Shown piece after piece: positions 44,942-53,298 of a DNA stretch of 64,000 nt. The translations under genes were made by a program, and so were the position numbers. Within the stretch, counting starts at the first letter, position 1, and the number at the start of each line of letters is the position of its first letter. Source of the stretch: JAWKWH01 sp963669285. GTDB taxonomy: Bacteria > Pseudomonadota > Alphaproteobacteria > Rhizobiales > Rhizobiaceae. Location: positions 62,001 through 126,000 of the forward strand of contig CAXXSI010000022.1 of the NCBI GenBank assembly GCA_963669285.2, in the 5' to 3' direction. Under the pieces are notes generated by a model. The model was not told the DNA's origin and ran no database searches. It saw nothing but the letters and a program-made list of their open reading frames with translations.

Positions 44942-45664
44942 GTGAAGCCGCCATTGGTACTGCTTCCTGGCATGATGTGCGACGAACGTTTGTTCACACC
45001 GCAGTTGGATTACTTTTGCGAGAAATTCGACGTTCATGTCAGCCCGTTGAATGAAGCAGACAACATCGGTGGTATGGCGCGGAACGTCCTTTCGGATATG
45101 CCCAGGCGAACTTTTGATGTGGCCGGATTGTCCATGGGTGGCATCGTGGCCATGGAACTGATGGCACAATGCCCAGAGCGGATCGATCGCGTCATTTTGA
45201 TGGATACGAACCATCTGGCTGACACCAACGAACGCAAGGCGGTCAGGAAGCGTCAGATCACCGATGTCCAGGCTGGCCATCTCCGCGATGTCATCGTCGA
45301 GGAGATGAAACCAAATTATCTTGCCGCGCAAAATCGGGACAATTCGCAGCTTCTCAACCTGCTGGTTGATATGGCGATCGATCAAGGCCGGCAGGCCTTT
45401 GTCAATCAGTCAAACGCGCTGATGAGCCGCCGCGACTACTCTGAAACGCTGCAATCCTGGCGTAAACCGGTATTGCTGATCTGCGGCGCCGAAGACACGC
45501 TCTGCACGCCCGACCGCCACCAGGAAATGGCGGATGCCCTGGACAATGCCCGGCTGGAATTGATCCCCGGAGCCGGCCACATTTCGACACTCGAACAACC
45601 ATCGGCGGTCAACATGAAGATTGACCGTTTTCTGACCCGGCCAACCACAGAGGCAACAACGTGA
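44942..45664 (+). CDS. Alpha/beta-fold hydrolase
   Basis: 240 residues. Oxyanion region LVLLPGMMCDERLF, nucleophile elbow VAGLSMGGIVAMEL (Ser), acid in LLICGAEDTLCTPDRH and His in IPGAGHISTLEQP complete the triad. Typical of esterases, thioesterases and lactone hydrolases. GTG start 44942, 18 bp after the MetE-like gene, and 4-bp overlap with the RraA-like gene. Confidence 0.92.
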   Translation: MKPPLVLLPGMMCDERLFTPQLDYFCEKFDVHVSPLNEADNIGGMARNVLSDMPRRTFDVAGLSMGGIVAMELMAQCPERIDRVILMDTNHLADTNERKAVRKRQITDVQAGHLRDVIVEEMKPNYLAAQNRDNSQLLNLLVDMAIDQGRQAFVNQSNALMSRRDYSETLQSWRKPVLLICGAEDTLCTPDRHQEMADALDNARLELIPGAGHISTLEQPSAVNMKIDRFLTRPTTEATT

Positions 45665-46365
45665 AAAACATAACAGCTGCAACCCTCGAAGTCCTTAGGC
45701 GGGTGGATACGCCAACAGTGTGCAATGCCATTGAGCTTGCCCAGGCAAGGCGCGGTTTTGACCACTTTACCAAGGGTACAATGCTTGCCGCAAAGCCCGA
45801 CATGCCAGCAATTTGTGGCTACGCGCGAACTGCACGTATTCGGGCGAAACAACCGCCCACGGAATCCGTTGAGGTCCTGAAAAATCGCCGTATGGATTAT
45901 TACCGCTATATGGCCGGATCCCCGTCACCAGCAGTATGCGTCATCGAGGACCTCGATTTTCCGGAATGTATTGGCGCCTATTGGGGTGAGATCAACACAG
46001 CGGTTCACAAAGGGTTTGGCATAGACGGGGCGGTGACGAACGGTGTCATGCGCGACCTTGGTGATCTGGAGGAGGGATTTCAGGTGATTGCCGGCTCAAT
46101 CGGACCCAGCCATGGATTTGTCCATGTTGTCGACATCGATATGCCGGTGTCGATATTCGGGCTGAAAGTGTCCCCGGGCGAATTTCTGCATGCCGACAGG
46201 CATGGTGCCCTTGTGATACCGGATGAAGTCCTGCCCGAAATTGCCGCGGCCATCGATAGTTTGATCGACTGTGAGTCCCTGATCCTCGGTCCCGCGCGCG
46301 AAAAAGGCTTCAGTTTTGAGAAGTTCGAAGAAGCCTGGTCCAATTTCGAAAGCGCAAGAACGTAA
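45661..46365 (+). CDS. RraA-like family protein (hydroxy-oxo-acid aldolase/decarboxylase type)
   Basis: 234 residues. The core IDGAVTNGVMRDLGDLEEG is the RraA/HMG-aldolase signature, whose Arg and Asp hold the divalent metal and pyruvate enolate; GEINTAVHKGFG and GEFLHADRHGALVIP are other family segments. Such enzymes split 4-hydroxy-4-methyl-2-oxoglutarate or decarboxylate oxaloacetate. Last gene of the run, consistent with a final C-C cleavage to pyruvate (inference). GTG start with GAGG 7 bases upstream. Confidence 0.9.
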   Translation: MKNITAATLEVLRRVDTPTVCNAIELAQARRGFDHFTKGTMLAAKPDMPAICGYARTARIRAKQPPTESVEVLKNRRMDYYRYMAGSPSPAVCVIEDLDFPECIGAYWGEINTAVHKGFGIDGAVTNGVMRDLGDLEEGFQVIAGSIGPSHGFVHVVDIDMPVSIFGLKVSPGEFLHADRHGALVIPDEVLPEIAAAIDSLIDCESLILGPAREKGFSFEKFEEAWSNFESART

Positions 46366-46814
46366 AAATGCGAACACCTGCGCTGCATTTGGCATGGCTA
46401 TTCCGACATTTGCAAGTGTCTTCAGAGGATTAAAGACAGCAAATCTGCCCGCACTGCCGGTGTCCAAGGTGCCGCGAAGGTGCAACCAAATCGAATGTCT
46501 TCTTTTTTTGAGATTTCGACGCAACATCCATCCAGCTACCAAATGACCGGAATGGGGCCGCATCCGGACTGGCGGCTTTCGGGCTTCATGTAGGTGTTAG
46601 CGGACGCTCGTCTGCAGAAGGCACGTAGACGCTATCGGCCCTTTGCCGACATTCGTGCGTTGTCCTCCTTTGCACAACACAATGTATAAAGCCGACCTTA
46701 GTCAACCTGAGGTGAACAATGATCACTGGACTTCGGCTAATGGCGACTTAAACGGTCTTGTGCTCCAGCACCTTCTTATTCTGGCGGACATGTCGCAGAA
46801 TTCACCTATGAAGA
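46366..46814. other. Intergenic region between convergent units
   Basis: 449 bp between the end of the rightward island and the leftward Lar/TRAP unit. AATGC/GCATT around 46377-46394 could form a weak hairpin after the RraA gene. Otherwise I see no gene, operator or repeat that I can support. Confidence 0.4.
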
Positions 46815-47155
46815 TTAATCTTCTTCTATCTTTAGCAAACCGGTTTCACGATAGGCTTCGGCCGCCTCACGGAAATATGCACCGGTGTTTTCTGCACCAT
46901 ACATGCTGGCGATTTGCTGGTTGGGCGACAATAATTGATAGTAGATCGAACGCCCGGGCGCAGTGCTTCATATACAGCCGGAATATCGTCATTTGGCATG
47001 CGGGTCATCTCGGCCGCTCGGGTCAGGTTTGTGGCCACCTCGTTGTAGCCGGCCTCGCTCGCGAATTGCGCCTGCAATTCCAGCGTTTCGGCGCTGGCGG
47101 ATAAGTAATTGGGCTGAACGGTGCCCTGCTCTGATTCGAAACTTCGCTTCTCAGA
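46815..47155 (-). pseudogene. Relic of diol/glycerol dehydratase small subunit (PduE/DhaB3-like)
   Basis: On the minus strand the frame ending near 46952 encodes SASAETLELQAQFASEAG, then TNLTRAAEMTRMPNDDIPAVYEALRP, which follows the PduE pattern (ETLxLQAxIAxxAG, NFxRAAELTxxPDDxILxIYNALRP). A one-base loss in the CCGGGCG run at 46951-46958 shifts frame; the next frame continues RSIYYQLLSPNQQIA, then MYGAENTGAYFREAAEAYR and ETGLLK to a stop at 46815, again the PduE C-terminus. The N-terminal part is shortened and runs into the LarA-like gene, and no large or medium subunit exists here, so it is a decayed fragment of a B12-dependent dehydratase. Confidence 0.75.
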
Positions 47156-48443
47156 TAAGACTGCCTGCTGAATCGAATTGCATCGGCACTGGTTCACCGG
47201 CAATACTGAGCGCTCTGTTTTTAGAGACAACATCTAACATTGCCGGTGAAACCCAAATACGGTGCAGCTGAAGGGTGTTACGGATCCTCACGATCCTGAC
47301 TGATTCAGGCGTGACCATATTACAGGTCTTCATGGCAACACAGATGGCGTCGCGGTCGTTATTCAATATCACCGGCAGCTTGGCAGGTTTAAGAACCGTT
47401 GCAGCAATTGCATTTGTATACATTGCCCCAAGATCAATTTTTCCCACGCAGCGACGCGTTGAGACATCTGCGATGCCGATGCCCACTCCGTTGCCGTGCG
47501 ATTGAGGAGTTATATCGAGCACGACGATCTTCTGAATATCTGGCGCATCAAAACCGGAAAGTCCCGATCCTGGTCGGCCGGTGACATTCGGATCCATACC
47601 CTCACCACTGATGTTTTTGCCAATCTCATCTACTATCAAGATGTCGATCTCACGCATTATCAGGCGACCTATCGACCGTTTTGCAATGTTGAGGAGTTCT
47701 TTTTCTCTGGTCAGAATACGATTTGCAGAAATAATCTCAATTCGCATCAGGTCGTCAAATGCATTCTCTAAAATCGCAACTCCAAATAAGATATTAAGCC
47801 GGTTCAATAACAATTTTGCGGCTTCCGGCAGAATACGGTGGAACTGCTCAAATCCATACCTGTGTAGCGTGACCGCGCCCTTGTGCTTGCCAAGTCCGAT
47901 GCAGAGCATTTTTACCAGGCCGCTTTCGTAGGCTGCTTTAAAATCGGCATGTGGTTTTATCTTGTTGGCAAGAACGATGCAGTCTGCCTCAGCCGCAATC
48001 CTGTCAATGAATAAGGGCGTTCCATCCTCCAGCTGAGCAACTTCAACAACGTCCATTGAGGCGCGAATGGGAGCACCGGTCGATGCTTCCGTAATCCCGT
48101 AGCTTGCAAGAACGCGCACCTGCCCTTCAGTCGTTGCCCCGCCATGACTACCCATTGCGGGAACGATAAACGGATGTCCGCCTTTGTCCCGTAATTCACC
48201 GACTAGCGCCGCGACAATTCTCACTAATCCGGCAATGCCGCGACTGCCCACAGTAATTGCAATCGATTTTCCGGTGATTTCAGATGTGGGTATTTTTGAA
48301 ATCTGTTTGGATATCGCTTCGCTAATATTGGCGACACGCGCTCGTTCAAAGTGCTGATCGATTGGCAGCAGCGGAGGCAGCTCACAGCTGAAACCACCTT
48401 CAAATTTTACCTCAATTCGACCGAGATCTATCGAACCTACCAT
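47151..48443 (-). CDS. LarA-like (nickel-pincer-dependent racemase/epimerase family) protein
   Basis: 430 residues of the lactate racemase-like family (Lar_N/DUF2088). Visible features: ITVGSRGIAGLVRIV, VPAMGSHGGATTEGQ with a conserved His, DCIVLANKIKPHADF, and CIGLGKHKGAVTLHRYG with Lys/His candidates for cofactor attachment and catalysis. LarA uses a nickel-pincer nucleotide; homologues racemise or epimerise several 2-hydroxyacids. Assignment is supported by larC, larE and larB being 3.7 kb away in the divergent operon. The ATG at 48443 overlaps the dctM stop (ATGGTAG), so it is co-translated with the transporter, and the transported acid is the probable substrate. Which acid is unknown. 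Confidence 0.8.
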   Translation of the reverse strand: MVGSIDLGRIEVKFEGGFSCELPPLLPIDQHFERARVANISEAISKQISKIPTSEITGKSIAITVGSRGIAGLVRIVAALVGELRDKGGHPFIVPAMGSHGGATTEGQVRVLASYGITEASTGAPIRASMDVVEVAQLEDGTPLFIDRIAAEADCIVLANKIKPHADFKAAYESGLVKMLCIGLGKHKGAVTLHRYGFEQFHRILPEAAKLLLNRLNILFGVAILENAFDDLMRIEIISANRILTREKELLNIAKRSIGRLIMREIDILIVDEIGKNISGEGMDPNVTGRPGSGLSGFDAPDIQKIVVLDITPQSHGNGVGIGIADVSTRRCVGKIDLGAMYTNAIAATVLKPAKLPVILNNDRDAICVAMKTCNMVTPESVRIVRIRNTLQLHRIWVSPAMLDVVSKNRALSIAGEPVPMQFDSAGSLI

Positions 48444-49720
48444 AGGGACGGCAGGATCAGGGAAATCGATGGAACATAGGTGATCACCATTAACAGCGCG
48501 ACCATACCCGCGAAAAACGGCAGAATGGCTTTGCTGAGTTGTTCTATCGTCACGCCCGATATGCTGCTTGCGACAAAGAGGTTGACACCCAACGGCGGCG
48601 TACAAAAGCCGATGGCCAGGTTGACGGTCATAATGACGCCGAAGGCGATCGGATCAACGCCAAGCGCCACTGTCACCGGTAGTAGGATCGGGGTCATAAT
48701 GATAATGGACGAAATTGTCTCCATGAACATTCCAATGACCAACAGAAGCAGGTTGATCAGTAAGAGAATGATGATTGGGTTGTCCGACAGGTTTGTCAGC
48801 CAACCGGCTAGATCGGACGGAATCTGCGCTAGCGTGATCACGCGCCCAAAGGCGGTGGCCATGATGACTAGAATCAGGATCGTTCCGCTGGTCATGGCGC
48901 TGCCGGCCAAAAGTTCTGGCAAATCTGAAACCTTGATGTCGCGGTAGACGAACAAACCCACGATCACGGCATAGACGACTGCAACAGCACCGGCTTCGGT
49001 GGGCGTGAAGATACCACTGTAGATGCCGCCCAGAATAATCACGGGCACCAGCAATGCCCAGATCGATTCGCGAAAACTATGAAGCACAGTGTGGCCGGAA
49101 AACTCAGTGGTCGACTCGGCAACCTTCTCATTGCCGCGCAGAAGCAGCCGCCCGACGAACATGAACATGATGGCAAAAAGGACGCCAGGAATGACGCCAG
49201 CTAAAAACAGCTTTCCTATCGAAACCTCAGCTGTCACTCCATAAATGATGAAGGGAATACTGGGAGGGATCATTACACCGATCATACCTGATGCGGCGGT
49301 CAGCGAAGAACTGAACTTCCTATCATATCCCACCTTTTCCATTTCTGGAATCAGGTTCGAGCCGATAGCCGCCACTGTTGCAGGCGATGATCCCGAAATA
49401 GCAGCGAAAAAGACCGATGCCAGAACGTTTACATATGCGAGTCCCGCGCGAATGTGACCTATCAGGGAATTGGCAAATCCGACCAATCTACGGGACATGC
49501 CACCTTTTTGCATTACATCGCCTGCCAAAATAAACAGAGGTACTGCAATCAAGGGAAATGAATCCGCGCCAGTGACTACCGATCGAGCCAAGAGAACCAT
49601 CGGAGGCGTTCCATCTACGAGGAGCATTACCGCCATTGTCGCGAGGCCAAGGCATATGCCAATTGGAACACTGATCAGCAAAAACACAACAAGCGACGAA
49701 AACAGGATAAGTGCAATCAT
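48437..49720 (-). CDS. dctM: TRAP transporter large permease subunit (DctM)
   Basis: 427 residues with about 12 hydrophobic segments. DctM signatures: SPATVAAIGSNLIPEMEKVGYDRKFSSSLTAASG, IPPSIPFIIYGV, and YSGIFTPTEAGAVAVVYA, each split by loops. The frame is open further upstream but ATG 49720, one base after the dctQ stop, gives the normal MIALILFSSLVVFLL start. Carries the substrate and sodium sites of the TRAP system. Confidence 0.94.
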   Translation of the reverse strand: MIALILFSSLVVFLLISVPIGICLGLATMAVMLLVDGTPPMVLLARSVVTGADSFPLIAVPLFILAGDVMQKGGMSRRLVGFANSLIGHIRAGLAYVNVLASVFFAAISGSSPATVAAIGSNLIPEMEKVGYDRKFSSSLTAASGMIGVMIPPSIPFIIYGVTAEVSIGKLFLAGVIPGVLFAIMFMFVGRLLLRGNEKVAESTTEFSGHTVLHSFRESIWALLVPVIILGGIYSGIFTPTEAGAVAVVYAVIVGLFVYRDIKVSDLPELLAGSAMTSGTILILVIMATAFGRVITLAQIPSDLAGWLTNLSDNPIIILLLINLLLLVIGMFMETISSIIIMTPILLPVTVALGVDPIAFGVIMTVNLAIGFCTPPLGVNLFVASSISGVTIEQLSKAILPFFAGMVALLMVITYVPSISLILPSLW

Positions 49721-49721
49721 G

Positions 49722-50219
49722 TCAGGTGCTCCCGTTAGCTGGTTCCAAGGGTACGCGCAGCAGCTTGACCAAATGCTGCAGCACCCGGATGGCGGAAAGC
49801 GCAGCACCGACCGGGGCGGAGGCGTAAAGAATTGGAATGGGAAGCCCGAGGACAACTGATTTCTGACTCGCTACGAAAGGCTTCAACATAAGCTCGAGAC
49901 ATTCGACGGCCAGCGTTCCCAGGAAAGCGAGGACCAACAGGCTGACCAATATCGCGGCTGCCTTCTGAACTCTCGGTCCGAAGGCATCGGCCAATACCGT
50001 AATTCTGATGTGCTCACCCCTTTTGAAGGCGAGGCTAACGGCGATCCAGACAAACCAGACGAACAGCCAGAGTGTCAGTTCCTCGCCCCAAGACAATGAG
50101 GCGTTCAGGACGTAGCGCATGAAAACGTTGCCTGCAATTAGGGCCACGATGGCAGCCAGCAGTACAGCGGTGAGCACACGTTCCAGATTGTCATCAAGCC
50201 ATCTCAGCAAAGCCATCAT
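49722..50219 (-). CDS. dctQ: TRAP transporter small permease subunit (DctQ)
   Basis: 165 residues with four membrane helices; FMRYVLNASLSWGEELTLWLFVWFVWIAVSLAFKRGEHIRI, given here in two parts, is the conserved DctQ core. One base separates its stop from the dctM start. The gap to the binding-protein gene contains a hairpin. Confidence 0.93.
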   Translation of the reverse strand: MMALLRWLDDNLERVLTAVLLAAIVALIAGNVFMRYVLNASLSWGEELTLWLFVWFVWIAVSLAFKRGEHIRITVLADAFGPRVQKAAAILVSLLVLAFLGTLAVECLELMLKPFVASQKSVVLGLPIPILYASAPVGAALSAIRVLQHLVKLLRVPLEPANGST

Positions 50220-50238
50220 CCCCTCCCTCTAGGATCTG

Positions 50239-50259
50239 GGCGCCCCCTGATGGGGCACC
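50239..50259 (-). promoter_or_regulatory. Intercistronic hairpin after TRAP binding-protein gene
   Basis: GGCGCCCC (50239-50246) and GGGGCACC (50252-50259) form an 8-pair stem (one G-U in the transcript) with a 5-base loop, in the 60-bp gap between dctP and dctQ. Confidence 0.62.
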
Positions 50260-50279
50260 TCAGACACAAATTCTGGGCG

Positions 50280-51278
50280 TCAGTTACCGCTCACATTGGC
50301 AACCGCAGCGACCCAGGCGTCAAATGCTTCGGCGCCGACAGTATCGCGGTATCCGGTCCGGACGCTTTCTGTCTGCTTTGCAAAGACCGCGCGCTGATTT
50401 TCGCTCAGCTCGACAACGTTGACGCCGGCATCGCGGATTTTTTGCAACTGGCCTGCTTCTTCTCCATTCACCAGCTCTTGTTGATATTCGGCGGCGGCTT
50501 TCATGCTATCCCGAATCAGCGTCTGATACTCCTCCGAGAGGCTTGAATAGAAATCGTAACTGATCACCGGGATATAGACGGTGAACACATGCCCAGTCAG
50601 TGAGACATGCTTTTGCACTTCGTAAAAGCGCTGAGAATCGATCAACGCGATCGGATTCTCCTGGCCGTCGATGACGCCCTGCTGCAACGCCGAGTACACC
50701 TCACCGAAGTTCATCGGCGTCGGATTTGCACCAAGAGTGGTGAATGTATCGACATGAGCCGGCACTTTCATGGTGCGCAGCTTGATGCCTTCGAGGTCAG
50801 CTGGAGCCTCGATGGGGCGCACATTGTTCGTGACATGGCGCAAACCGTTCTCCAGCCAGCCAAGCCCGACCAGCCCCTGGTTTTCGAGCCGTTTCAACAT
50901 CTCGTTACCAGTGTCACTGTCGAAGGTTTTAAGGGCAATGTCCTTACTGGCATACATGTAAGGAAGTTCGATCACAGCGAAAGCAGGATCCCAGCCGGCG
51001 AAGAACGATGATGGTGGGACTGCCATCTCAAGAACGCCAGTTTGGACCCCTTCTATCATCTCGCGATCCGGACCCATCTGTGAAGATGGGAAAATCTGGA
51101 CATCGATCTCGCTGTTCGATCCAGCTTCGACCAACTCTTCAAATTTTAGAAGCGCGCGATGCATATGATATTGCTCGTTGGCACCGTGGCCAACCTTGAT
51201 AATTGTGCCTGCCGTCGCCGAAACGGCCAAACCCAGCAGAGCGATTGCGCTTAGCGCGATTTTGGATGTGTGGAACAA
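50280..51278 (-). CDS. dctP: TRAP transporter substrate-binding protein (DctP)
   Basis: 332 residues. Signal peptide around IALSAIALLGLAVSATAG; mature DctP fold with KVGHGANEQYHMHRALLKFEELV, QIFPSSQMGPDREMIEGVQTG and KLRTMKVPAHVDTFTTLGANPTPM, where the Arg of LRTM is the residue that binds the carboxylate of the ligand in this family. Starts at TTG 51278 with GGGAGG 5 bases upstream; no ATG is suitable. Divergent from the GntR regulator. The carboxylate-binding Arg supports an organic (hydroxy)acid ligand. Confidence 0.93.
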   Translation of the reverse strand: MFHTSKIALSAIALLGLAVSATAGTIIKVGHGANEQYHMHRALLKFEELVEAGSNSEIDVQIFPSSQMGPDREMIEGVQTGVLEMAVPPSSFFAGWDPAFAVIELPYMYASKDIALKTFDSDTGNEMLKRLENQGLVGLGWLENGLRHVTNNVRPIEAPADLEGIKLRTMKVPAHVDTFTTLGANPTPMNFGEVYSALQQGVIDGQENPIALIDSQRFYEVQKHVSLTGHVFTVYIPVISYDFYSSLSEEYQTLIRDSMKAAAEYQQELVNGEEAGQLQKIRDAGVNVVELSENQRAVFAKQTESVRTGYRDTVGAEAFDAWVAAVANVSGN

Positions 51279-51327
51279 GATGTCCTCCCTAATTTCGTGA
51301 CAAAATCGAAACAAGTTTCCGATCTAA

Positions 51328-51345
51328 TATCTGGTATATCAGATA
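51328..51345. promoter_or_regulatory. GntR/FCD operator between TRAP and lar operons
   Basis: TATCTGGTATATCAGATA has perfect 6-bp inverted arms (TATCTG/CAGATA) around GTATAT, close to the TGGTATACCA-type sites of FCD-domain GntR regulators. It lies in the 126-bp gap between dctP and gntR, so one site could control both operons. Confidence 0.72.
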
Positions 51346-51404
51346 AGGTATAGAATTTCAAGTGCGATTAGGTTATTAAGGATCGAACAAGACGAAGGGC
51401 AGGC

Positions 51405-52112
51405 ATGATGGACCCGCAGGCAATGCAAATCCGGCGACCGAAATCTCTCAGTGATCTTGCGGCTGAGCGCATACGCAATGCGATTATTCGAGGCCATTTC
51501 GATCTAGGCGCCTCGCTGTCGGAAGCAGAGCTAACGAAATCGCTCGGTATTAGTAAGACGCCTATTCGAGAAGCGCTTGCCGCGCTCCGACTTCAAGGGC
51601 TTGTAGAGTTGGTTCCACAAAGAGGCGCGTTTGTCTTTTGTCTGGGACCTGATGAGGTTGGTCACTTATGCCGATATCGGTTCATGCTCGAGACCAATGC
51701 ATTAGACTTAGCGCTTAAAACAAGCCGGGAGAGTTTACTCTCTGATCTGTCGCGCATCTGCGAGGAGATGGAAGTCGCTTTGCAAAGCCATGATTTGGGG
51801 TGGTACCTGAAGCTTGATGCGGAATTCCATGAGACCTTTTTTCTCCATTGCGGAAACGATTTTCTGCACGACGGATATCGATCGGTTAGCGATATTGTTG
51901 CCACATTGCGGACACACCTGTCCCAGGCCCCAGACCGCACAAAGAAGTCTTTCGAGGAGCACCTCCGCATCCTGCAGCTCGTGGGCGACGGCCAAATCGC
52001 CAAAGCTAAAACCGTTTTGAGGAAGCAGATAACACGCGGCGAGCGCGCTTATTCAGAGCTGAGCCGAAACGGAGTCCGTGTCGATTCCCGAACATCATCT
52101 GAGGAATTGTAG
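51405..52112 (+). CDS. GntR-family regulator with FCD domain
   Basis: 235 residues. Winged helix SLSDLAAERIRNAIIRGHFDLG and SEAELTKSLGISKTPIREALAALRLQGLV, then an all-helical FCD ligand domain with the metal-binding pattern (Asp in LDAEFHETFF, later His in SFEEHLRILQL). FCD regulators sense carboxylic acids such as lactate, gluconate or uronate. One base before larC, so co-transcribed with the cofactor genes and divergent from the TRAP/LarA-like operon. Expected to repress both in the absence of the acid. Confidence 0.93.
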   Translation: MMDPQAMQIRRPKSLSDLAAERIRNAIIRGHFDLGASLSEAELTKSLGISKTPIREALAALRLQGLVELVPQRGAFVFCLGPDEVGHLCRYRFMLETNALDLALKTSRESLLSDLSRICEEMEVALQSHDLGWYLKLDAEFHETFFLHCGNDFLHDGYRSVSDIVATLRTHLSQAPDRTKKSFEEHLRILQLVGDGQIAKAKTVLRKQITRGERAYSELSRNGVRVDSRTSSEEL

Positions 52113-52113
52113 A

Positions 52114-53298
52114 ATGCATGTTCACCTCGATCCGGTGGGAGGTATTGCCGGAGATATGTTCATCGCGGCGATTTTGGATTGTCGTCCGGATCTCGAATCT
52201 GGCCTGGAAGATGTTCTCACCGCATTGCGCCTCGAAAACACCCCTCGGATTGGGCGGCATGCTTACGACAACGGTGTCTTGACCGGATCGCAATTCCATG
52301 TTGATGCGCCTAATCGGACCGGCCATCATCACACTCAATTCCGCACCATTCGCAGCATGCTCAATGCATCTGGTCTCGCTTCAGGTGTTAGGTCTCGGGC
52401 AATGGACATTTTTGAGCATTTGGCCCGTGCAGAAGCGGAAGTGCACGGTCATGAAATCGACGATGTAACCTTCCATGAGGTGGGTGCGTTGGATTCTATC
52501 GTGGATATAGTAATCGCGGCGCACCTGATCGAAAAGCTCAATGCCAATCAGTGGTCGGTTGCGCCTATTCCCATCGGATCTGGCCGTATATCGAGTCAGC
52601 ACGGTACCTTACCAATTCCCGCCCCCGCGACTCTATTGCTTCTCGAAAATCTCACCGTTTTCGATGATGGCGTAAAAGGCGAGCGGATAACGCCAACCGG
52701 TGCAGCAATTCTTAGGCATTTGGCCCCTACGGGCACTGGACCGGTCGAACAAATGCGTTTGAACAGTTCCGGAACAGGATTTGGAACGTTGGAGCTACCC
52801 GATATTCCAAATATTCTTCGAGTGATGTTGCTTGAACAACCGATTGAGTGGACTGTGGATCAAGTAACCGTCTTCACGTTTGAGATCGACGACCAGACTC
52901 CGGAAGATCTGGCCATTGGATTGGACAATCTTCGCAATCTGGCGGGCGTATTGGAAGTGAATGTCACCCAAGTTTCGACAAAGAAGGGACGACAGGCAAA
53001 CCGCGTGCAAGTTCTGGGCGAACCGAATGCCGAAGACGCAGTATTTGATTGCTGTTTTGCGCAGACGACAACCTTGGGCGTGCGCTATCAACGAACGCGG
53101 CGACGCATATTGAACAGGGAACAAAAGCAAGTAGGTCCTGTCGGTGTAAAAATTGTCCGGCGGCCGTCGGGTATCACCGCAAAGGCAGAAATGCAGGACC
53201 TTGCCAAACATAACGAAACAGAATTCGCCAGAACTTCGGCCGGACACATCGCCGTCTCGCAAGCTATTCACGATCGCAAGTCGGGAGCGATGGAATGA
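52114..53298 (+). CDS. larC: Nickel-pincer cofactor biosynthesis protein LarC (nickel insertase)
   Basis: 394 residues. N-terminal LDPVGGIAGDMFIAAILD is the LarC D(P/C)xxGIxGDM motif, followed by HEIDDVTFHEVGALDSIVDIV and APIPIGSGRISSQHG; the C-terminal domain has DQTPEDLAIGLDNLRN and TTLGVRYQRTRRRILNRE. LarC inserts nickel into the pincer nucleotide in a CTP-dependent step. Lactobacillus makes it by a programmed frameshift between larC1 and larC2; here it is a single frame. ATG 52114 chosen because conserved sequence starts there. Its stop overlaps larE (ATGA). Confidence 0.92.
   Translation: MHVHLDPVGGIAGDMFIAAILDCRPDLESGLEDVLTALRLENTPRIGRHAYDNGVLTGSQFHVDAPNRTGHHHTQFRTIRSMLNASGLASGVRSRAMDIFEHLARAEAEVHGHEIDDVTFHEVGALDSIVDIVIAAHLIEKLNANQWSVAPIPIGSGRISSQHGTLPIPAPATLLLLENLTVFDDGVKGERITPTGAAILRHLAPTGTGPVEQMRLNSSGTGFGTLELPDIPNILRVMLLEQPIEWTVDQVTVFTFEIDDQTPEDLAIGLDNLRNLAGVLEVNVTQVSTKKGRQANRVQVLGEPNAEDAVFDCCFAQTTTLGVRYQRTRRRILNREQKQVGPVGVKIVRRPSGITAKAEMQDLAKHNETEFARTSAGHIAVSQAIHDRKSGAME

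Noticed and set aside
48444..48605. Longer LarA-like protein starting at 48605
   Set aside because: The extra 54 residues overlap the end of dctM in another frame; the ATGGTAG overlap start at 48443 matches where conserved sequence begins.
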